Below, piece after piece: positions 59,025-64,000 of a stretch of 64,000 nt of DNA; within the stretch, counting starts at the first letter, position 1, and every line of letters starts with the position of its first letter. The notes beneath the pieces are model-generated. The model saw nothing but the letters and a program-made list of their open reading frames with translations, was not told where the DNA came from and searched no databases. The stretch spans positions 1-64,000 of the forward strand of contig CAYZCL010000123.1 of assembly GCA_964476595.1 (NCBI GenBank). Direction: 5' to 3'. Source of the DNA: JALSRD01 sp964476595 (GTDB taxonomy: Bacteria; Desulfobacterota; Desulfobacteria; Desulfobacterales; JALSRD01). A program made the position numbers and the translations under genes.

Positions 59025-60494
59025 ATGACATCACAGCGCACGCAATTACCGACGGGCCGCGGCACGACCCGACGTCTGCGGATCCTTCTCCTGCTGGCGG
59101 GCATCCTGCTGGCGCTGCCGGGCGGGACCCCGGCGGCCGGAAAGGCGGCCGCCGACGCGCCGACGATCACCCTGCCGGGGGGCTTCAGCGCCCTGGCCGA
59201 AAAGGTGGGGCCCGCCGTGGTCAACATCAGCACCGAGAAAACGGTCAACGGCGGCGGCCGCATCTTCCGTCACTTCGGCCGCAACCCGTTCGGCGGCGAC
59301 GACGGCATGGACGACTTTTTCAAGCGCTTTTTCGGCGAGGACCCGCACCGCAAATTCAAGCAGCGCAGCCTGGGATCCGGATTCATCATCGACGCCGGGG
59401 GCTACATCGTCACCAACAACCACGTGGTGGAGAACGCCGACAAGATCAAGGTCATCCTCAGCGACGAACGCGAACTGGATGCCGAAGTGACGGGGCGTGA
59501 CCCCAACACCGACATCGCCCTGATCCGGGTCAAATCGGCCGACAGGCTGCCGGTGGTCCCCCTGGGGGACTCGGACGCCATCAAAGTCGGCCAATGGGTG
59601 GTGGCCATCGGCAACCCCTTCGGCCTGGACCACACCGTCACCGCCGGCATCGTATCGGCCAAGGGCCGCGTCATCGGCTCCGGCCCCTACGACGACTACA
59701 TCCAGACCGACGCCTCCATCAACCCGGGCAACAGCGGCGGACCGCTGCTGAATATGAAAGGCGAAGTCATCGGCATCAACACCGCCATCATCGCCAGCGG
59801 CCAGGGCATCGGTTTCGCCATCCCCATCAACCTGGCACGTCCCATCATCGAGCAGCTCAAGCGGACCGGTGAGGTGGTGCGCGGCTGGCTGGGGGTCACC
59901 ATCAAGGATCTGCCCAGGGACCTGGCCGAATACCTGGGGGTCGGCGGACAGAAGGGCGCGCTGGTCATCGACGTGGTCCCCGGCGACCCGGCGGAAAAGG
60001 CCGGCATCGCGCCCAAGGACGTCATCGTGTCCGTCAACGGGCAGCGGATCAACAACAGCCACGACCTGACCGCCATCGTCGCCGGCATCCCGGTGGGCGA
60101 CACGGCCCGCGTGACCGTCATCCGCGATGGCAAGCAGAAGACCATCGCGGTAAAGGTCGGCAAACGCCCCGACACCCGCAGGATCGCCAAGCGCAGCCCC
60201 TCGCGGCAGACGGAAGGGCTGGGCATGCGCGTCTCCGATCTTTCGGCGGAGGCCGCTGAACGGCTGGGCATTGCCGCGGACGGCGGCGTCATCGTCGAGG
60301 AGCTGGAAGCAGACGGCAAGGCGGAGGAGGCCGGCGTGCGCAAAGGCGACGTTATCAAAGAAATCAACCACCGGTCCGTCGAGGACACCGACGCCTATAC
60401 CCGCATCCTGCAGAGCATCGCCAGCGGGGAAAAGATACAGCTTTTCATCTGGCGCCTCAACGAGGGCTTCGTGGTGGTCAAACTGACCAAGTAG
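59025..60494 (+). CDS. degQ: DegP/DegQ-type periplasmic serine protease
   Basis: The 489-residue protein has a signal peptide (about 1-41) and the HtrA layout: a trypsin-like domain with the catalytic triad (His in NNHVVENADK, Asp in NTDIALIRVK, Ser in GNSGGPLL), then two PDZ domains (about 290-380 and 395-485, GLGMRVSDLSAEAAERLG start). It degrades or refolds misfolded periplasmic and outer-membrane proteins. GAGGAG precedes the ATG. ispE starts five bases after its stop, so the two may be co-transcribed. Confidence 0.94.
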   Translation: MTSQRTQLPTGRGTTRRLRILLLLAGILLALPGGTPAAGKAAADAPTITLPGGFSALAEKVGPAVVNISTEKTVNGGGRIFRHFGRNPFGGDDGMDDFFKRFFGEDPHRKFKQRSLGSGFIIDAGGYIVTNNHVVENADKIKVILSDERELDAEVTGRDPNTDIALIRVKSADRLPVVPLGDSDAIKVGQWVVAIGNPFGLDHTVTAGIVSAKGRVIGSGPYDDYIQTDASINPGNSGGPLLNMKGEVIGINTAIIASGQGIGFAIPINLARPIIEQLKRTGEVVRGWLGVTIKDLPRDLAEYLGVGGQKGALVIDVVPGDPAEKAGIAPKDVIVSVNGQRINNSHDLTAIVAGIPVGDTARVTVIRDGKQKTIAVKVGKRPDTRRIAKRSPSRQTEGLGMRVSDLSAEAAERLGIAADGGVIVEELEADGKAEEAGVRKGDVIKEINHRSVEDTDAYTRILQSIASGEKIQLFIWRLNEGFVVVKLTK

Positions 60495-60498
60495 ACAC

Positions 60499-61350
60499 TT
60501 GAATAACGCACTGCGCATTCCGGCTCCCGCCAAGATCAATCTCTTCCTGCGGGTGATCCGCAAACGCCCCGACGGCTATCACGACCTGGCCTCGCTGATG
60601 TGCTGCGTGGGGCTCTATGACGTGATCAGCATCGCGCCGGGCGGCAGCGATATCCGGGTGAGCTGCGGCCACCCGCAGGTACCCGAAGACGAGCGCAACC
60701 TGGCCTGGCGCGCCGCGGATCTCTTCTTTTCCCGGCGGGGTGTCCACGGCGGCGCCCGCATCTCCATCGTCAAAAACATCCCCGTGGCGGCAGGCCTGGG
60801 GGGCGGCAGCAGCGACGCCGCCGCCGTGCTGCTGGGGCTCAACCGGCTGTGGGACGACCGCCTGTCGGAGTCGGAACTGATGGCGCTGGGCCGCCGCCTG
60901 GGAGCCGATGTCCCCTACCTGATCTACCGCAAACCGGCGCTGGCCACCGGCATCGGCGACCGGCTGGAACCCTTTGACGGGCTACCCCGCGCACCGGTGG
61001 TTCTGGTCAACCCGGGAATCGAGGTGTCCACGGCCTGGGCGTACAAAAATCTGAATTTAAGATTGACAAAACAGCCAAAACAGCTTAATTATTCCTCTTT
61101 TGGGAATAAAAAGTTCAGTTTTGCCACCGGGTTGCACAACGATCTGGAAGCGGTCACACTGCCCCGCTTTCCCGTGATCCGGGAGGTGAAGGCGAGGCTG
61201 ACGGACATGGGCGCCCGGGGCGCGCTCATGTCGGGCAGCGGCCCCACGGTGTTCGGTATTTTCGCCGACATGCGGACCGCACGGGAGGCCAAGGGCCGGC
61301 TGGCGGCACAGCGATCGTGGCGGGTGTTTCTGACGCACCTTCTGGCATGA
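60499..61350 (+). CDS. ispE: 4-(cytidine 5'-diphospho)-2-C-methyl-D-erythritol kinase
   Basis: The 283-residue protein is IspE of the MEP isoprenoid pathway, a GHMP kinase with the ATP-binding glycine loop PVAAGLGGGSSDAAA at about residues 93-107 and start PAPAKINLFLRV. It phosphorylates CDP-ME. Its start is the TTG at 60499, with a weak ribosome binding site. It is followed by tRNA-Gln and prs, a frequent order (ispE, tRNA-Gln, prs, rplY, pth) in Gram-negative bacteria. Confidence 0.95.
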   Translation: MNNALRIPAPAKINLFLRVIRKRPDGYHDLASLMCCVGLYDVISIAPGGSDIRVSCGHPQVPEDERNLAWRAADLFFSRRGVHGGARISIVKNIPVAAGLGGGSSDAAAVLLGLNRLWDDRLSESELMALGRRLGADVPYLIYRKPALATGIGDRLEPFDGLPRAPVVLVNPGIEVSTAWAYKNLNLRLTKQPKQLNYSSFGNKKFSFATGLHNDLEAVTLPRFPVIREVKARLTDMGARGALMSGSGPTVFGIFADMRTAREAKGRLAAQRSWRVFLTHLLA

Positions 61351-61389
61351 TCGGCGGTCGCACCGGGGAGGGGAAGAAGCTTTTCACAC

Positions 61390-61464
61390 TGGGGCGTCGT
61401 CAAGCGGTAAGACACAGGATTTTGGTTCCTGCATTCGGAGGTTCGAATCCTCCCGCCCCAGCCA
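61390..61464 (+). tRNA. tRNA-Gln (TTG)
   Basis: A full cloverleaf folds: acceptor TGGGGCG with CGCCCCA, anticodon stem CAGGA/TCCTG around loop TTTTGGT (anticodon TTG, glutamine), a T arm with TTCGAAT, and an encoded CCA at 61462-61464. It lies in the typical position between ispE and prs. Confidence 0.97.
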
Positions 61465-61537
61465 TCACACGATCTTGACGGCGACGGCAGCGGCGTTCTG
61501 ACGGCAAGCGGTTTTCGAGGAGTTCACGGAGGGGGAA

Positions 61538-62476
61538 ATGAAGGGGCTATCCATCTTTACGGGCAATTCCAATCCCGAATTGGCCAAAAAGATCTGCACC
61601 TACCTTGGCATGCCGCTGGGGGGCGCCGAAGTCAAAACGTTCAGCGACGGGGAAGTTCAGATCGAGATTCATGAAAACGTGCGTCTCAGCGACGTGTACG
61701 TGGTGCAGTCGACCTGCCGTCCGGTGAACGACTCGCTGGTGGAACTGCTGCTGATGCTCGACGCCGTAAACCGCTCCTCGGCGTTTCGGGTGACGGCCGT
61801 GATCCCCTATTTCGGATACGCCCGGCAGGACAAGAAAGTCGCCCCGCGGGTGCCCATCAGCGCCAAGCTGGTGGCCGACATCCTGACCACCGCCGGGGCC
61901 GACCGCATCATCACCATGGACCTACACGCGGGGCAGATCCAAGGTTTCTTCAACATCCCGGTGGACAACCTGTTCGCCGCGCCGGTGCTGCTGGACTACA
62001 TCCGCAGCACCTTTGAAAACGACATCGTCATCGTCTCACCGGATGCCGGCGGCGTGGAGCGCGCCCGGGCCTTCGCCAAGCGCCTGGGCGCCGGGCTGGC
62101 GATCATCGACAAACGCCGCGAAGCGCCCAACAAGGCCAAGGCCATGGCCGTCATCGGCAACGTCGAGAACAAAACCACCCTCATCCTGGACGACATGGTG
62201 GACACCGCCGGCACGCTCACCGAGGCCGCCGAGGCGCTGGCGCGCAACGGCGCACGGGAAATCCACTCCATCTGTACCCACCCGGTGCTGTCCGGACCGG
62301 CGGTGGAACGCATCGAGGACTCGGCCTTGAAAAGCGTGGTGGTGACGGACACCATTCCGTTGGCCGAGAACGCGCTGGCCTGCGAAAAATTCAAGGTGTT
62401 GTCCATCGCGGAACTGGTGGGAGAGGCCATCATCCGAAGCCACCGGGGCGATTCGGTGACATCGCTTTTTGTTTAA
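61538..62476 (+). CDS. prs: Ribose-phosphate pyrophosphokinase
   Basis: The 312-residue enzyme makes PRPP from ribose-5-phosphate and ATP. Recognisable parts are the start SIFTGNSNPELAKKICTYLG, the flexible loop YFGYARQDKKV, DLHAGQIQGFF, and the PRPP-binding signature LILDDMVDTAGT. Length is usual for class I PRPP synthases. GGAGGGGG precedes the ATG. rplY follows after 50 bases. Confidence 0.96.
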   Translation: MKGLSIFTGNSNPELAKKICTYLGMPLGGAEVKTFSDGEVQIEIHENVRLSDVYVVQSTCRPVNDSLVELLLMLDAVNRSSAFRVTAVIPYFGYARQDKKVAPRVPISAKLVADILTTAGADRIITMDLHAGQIQGFFNIPVDNLFAAPVLLDYIRSTFENDIVIVSPDAGGVERARAFAKRLGAGLAIIDKRREAPNKAKAMAVIGNVENKTTLILDDMVDTAGTLTEAAEALARNGAREIHSICTHPVLSGPAVERIEDSALKSVVVTDTIPLAENALACEKFKVLSIAELVGEAIIRSHRGDSVTSLFV

Positions 62477-62526
62477 CCCTTTAATCGAGCACGATTCTAC
62501 ACTCTGCAACACAAGGAGGTCTTTTC

Positions 62527-63183
62527 TTGGAAGCCATCGAACTGAAAACCCGCGTGCGGCAGGGCCTGGGCAAGAACGCCGCCAGGGCCCTGCGCCGCGA
62601 AGGAAAACTGCCGGCCGTGCTGTACGGACCGGATACCGAACCCCTGCTGCTCAGCGTCGACACCCACGAACTCGAGCTGGCCGTCAAGAGCGGCCCCAGC
62701 GGACAGCTGCTGCTGCGGCTGGTCATCGAAAACGGAGAACGCACCACGCGGCTGGCCATGATCAAGGAACTGCAGCGCCACCCCCTTTCCCGGGAACCGC
62801 TGCACGTCGATTTCTACGAAATTTCCATGGACCGCAAGATCAGCGTCAAGGTTCCGGTGGTTACCACGGGTGAGTCCAGGGGCGTCGCCATGGGCGGCAT
62901 GCTGCAGATCATCCGCCACGAACTGGAGGTGGAGTGCCTGCCGGACCGCATCCCGGAAAATATCGAGATCGACATCACCGAACTGGACGTCGGCGATTCC
63001 GTACACCTCCAAGAGATTCCGCTGGACGACGGCGTTGAGTTTCCGGCCGACGCCAACTTCACCGTCCTGACCATCCTGAGTCCCAAGAAGGAAGAGGTCA
63101 AGGAGGAAGAGGAAGAGGGCGAAGAGCTGGAGATGGAAGCCGAGGGCGGTGAAGAGGCCGAATCCGCCGAAAGCGCCGAGTAG
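62527..63183 (+). CDS. rplY: 50S ribosomal protein L25/general stress protein Ctc
   Basis: The 218-residue protein is a long-form L25: an N-terminal 5S-rRNA-binding L25 domain (ELKTRVRQGLGKNAARALRREGKLPAVLYG at residues 4-33), a TL5-type C-terminal beta domain, and an acidic, repetitive glutamate-rich tail (last 30 residues). It starts with TTG behind AAGGAGGT. It is followed by pth 65 bases later. Confidence 0.94.
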   Translation: MEAIELKTRVRQGLGKNAARALRREGKLPAVLYGPDTEPLLLSVDTHELELAVKSGPSGQLLLRLVIENGERTTRLAMIKELQRHPLSREPLHVDFYEISMDRKISVKVPVVTTGESRGVAMGGMLQIIRHELEVECLPDRIPENIEIDITELDVGDSVHLQEIPLDDGVEFPADANFTVLTILSPKKEEVKEEEEEGEELEMEAEGGEEAESAESAE

Positions 63184-63248
63184 CGGCCCGGGCGGCGGCC
63201 TGGCAGGGACGGCCGCGGGAACCGAAACCAACGCGATGACAGAGACCA

Positions 63249-63830
63249 TTGAAACTGATCGCCGGACTGGGAAATCCGGGCAGGGCCTACGCCGCTACCC
63301 GGCACAATATCGGATTCATGGTCGTCGACCGGCTGGCCACCGACTACGGCATCGGGGTGGAGCGCAGCAAATTCAACGCCCGCTTCGGGCGCGGCACCAT
63401 CGAGGGGCGGGCCGTCATCCTGGCCAAGCCCCAGGCGTACATGAACCGCAGCGGACCGCCGCTGTCTCAACTGACCCGTTTTTTCAAGATTCCATGCAAC
63501 GAGCTGATCGTCATCCATGACGATATGGATATTGCCTTTGGCAGGATCAAAATAAAACAGAAAGGGGGGAGTGGAGGACACAAGGGTATACGATCGTTAA
63601 GAGAGGCCTTCGGCGATGACAGGTTCGTGCGGGTGCGTGTGGGGGTGGGACGGCCCACGGCCCATCAGGATGCGGCCGACTATGTCCTGGCGAACTTCTC
63701 CCCTGCGGAGCGCCGGATGCTCGACGAGGTCATCGCCCAGGCGCGGGAAGCCGTGGTCACCATCCTGCGGGAAGGTGCGCAGGTGGCCATGAATCGTTTC
63801 AACGGTCTTAACACGCTGAGGTCAGGCTAA
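63249..63830 (+). CDS. pth: Peptidyl-tRNA hydrolase
   Basis: The 193-residue enzyme frees tRNA from stalled peptidyl-tRNA. It has the conserved start LIAGLGNPGRAYAATRHNIGF (with catalytic His near residue 20), KPQAYMNRSG, HDDMDI, and the GGSGGHKGIRSL loop. The start is a TTG. It ends just before the pyrophosphatase gene. Typical length of the family. Confidence 0.96.
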   Translation: MKLIAGLGNPGRAYAATRHNIGFMVVDRLATDYGIGVERSKFNARFGRGTIEGRAVILAKPQAYMNRSGPPLSQLTRFFKIPCNELIVIHDDMDIAFGRIKIKQKGGSGGHKGIRSLREAFGDDRFVRVRVGVGRPTAHQDAADYVLANFSPAERRMLDEVIAQAREAVVTILREGAQVAMNRFNGLNTLRSG

Positions 63831-63845
63831 GAGATGGAGGTAAGA

Positions 63846-64000
63846 ATGGACTATGTAATGGGAAATGTACCACTGGTATGTGCCTTGGTTGGTCTCGTTG
63901 GAGTTCTCTACGCGCTGATCACCGCCGCCGGCGTCAAGAGCAAACCGGCCGGCAACGAACGCATGCAGGAAATCGCGGGTGCCGTCAAAGAGGGCGCCAT
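63846..64000 (+). CDS. hppA: Membrane pyrophosphatase, N-terminal fragment (cut by window end)
   Basis: Only the first 51 complete codons are in the window. The start MDYVMGNVPL, a membrane helix, and especially GNERMQEIAGAVKEGA match the N-terminus of membrane-bound H+/Na+-translocating pyrophosphatases, which pump ions while hydrolysing pyrophosphate. The remaining about 650 residues lie beyond the window. GGAGG precedes the ATG at 63846. In sulfate reducers such an enzyme recovers energy from the pyrophosphate made during sulfate activation. Confidence 0.85.
   Translation, partial: MDYVMGNVPLVCALVGLVGVLYALITAAGVKSKPAGNERMQEIAGAVKEGA

Overview
The window reads as a GC-rich chromosome segment from a strictly anaerobic Deltaproteobacterium (Desulfobacterota), most likely a sulfate reducer of the Desulfobacteraceae/Desulfosarcina type. 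This is inferred from gene content: a monofunctional CO dehydrogenase, an Rnf complex, rubrerythrin, desulfoferrodoxin, an FprA flavoprotein, a small multihaem cytochrome c, tungsten-enzyme remnants, a DVU0298-type protein and a PCP_red/sulfite-reductase-like ferredoxin. No dsr or apr gene lies in the window, so sulfate respiration itself is not shown.

Layout. 1-219: AT-rich end of an integrated element followed by a duplicated tRNA-Arg 3' half (attachment site). 220-2976: a PEP-CTERM exported protein behind a near-consensus sigma-54 promoter, then a PP-loop (asparagine-synthase-like) enzyme. 3286-7584: an RND exporter, a LolA-like protein and an outer-membrane barrel, overlapping head to tail. 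7689-13050: diacylglycerol kinase and an AmmeMemoRadiSam locus whose soluble parts carry export signals (a Memo-AMMECR1 fusion and a Tat-signal radical SAM protein) around a membrane spermidine-synthase-like protein. 13067-17587 (minus): a GntR-led sugar-acid/hydroxyacid operon with a split UxaA and an aconitase X whose 3' end has been deleted into the 3' end of an aldehyde:ferredoxin oxidoreductase gene. 18050-22723: livKHMGF amino-acid ABC transporter. 22869-25545: UspA, RarA and an iron-sulfur/siroheme-type protein. 25932-31808: a TolC/adaptor/RND tripartite efflux operon behind a consensus sigma-70 promoter and a leader hairpin.

31854-38803 (minus): a long run of oxygen- and redox-stress genes (PerR-like Fur, rubrerythrin, desulfoferrodoxin, small rubredoxin-like proteins, flavodoxin, cytochrome c, flavoprotein-phosphatase fusion, rubredoxin, FprA, ferredoxin). 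Electrons from ferredoxin, rubredoxin or flavodoxin would feed reductive removal of superoxide, peroxide and O2. 38832-40716 (minus): citrate synthase and a translationally coupled glutaredoxin/ferredoxin-thioredoxin-reductase pair. 41012-48474: cooS facing the complete rnfCDGEAB operon across one bidirectional terminator; CO oxidation would yield reduced ferredoxin that Rnf can oxidise with NAD+ while pumping ions.

48694-55713: tandem-USP protein, hybrid histidine kinase, SAM methyltransferase and a PilZ-GNAT-like protein. 55873-64000: mostly housekeeping genes (sfsA, serA, a DUF1844 protein, degQ, ispE, tRNA-Gln, prs, rplY, pth and the start of a membrane pyrophosphatase). No rRNA, CRISPR array, transposase or complete insertion sequence was seen. 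The most unusual points are the exported AmmeMemoRadiSam locus, the aconitase X/AOR deletion scar, the phosphatase domain that lost its catalytic cysteine, and the tRNA-Arg attachment site.
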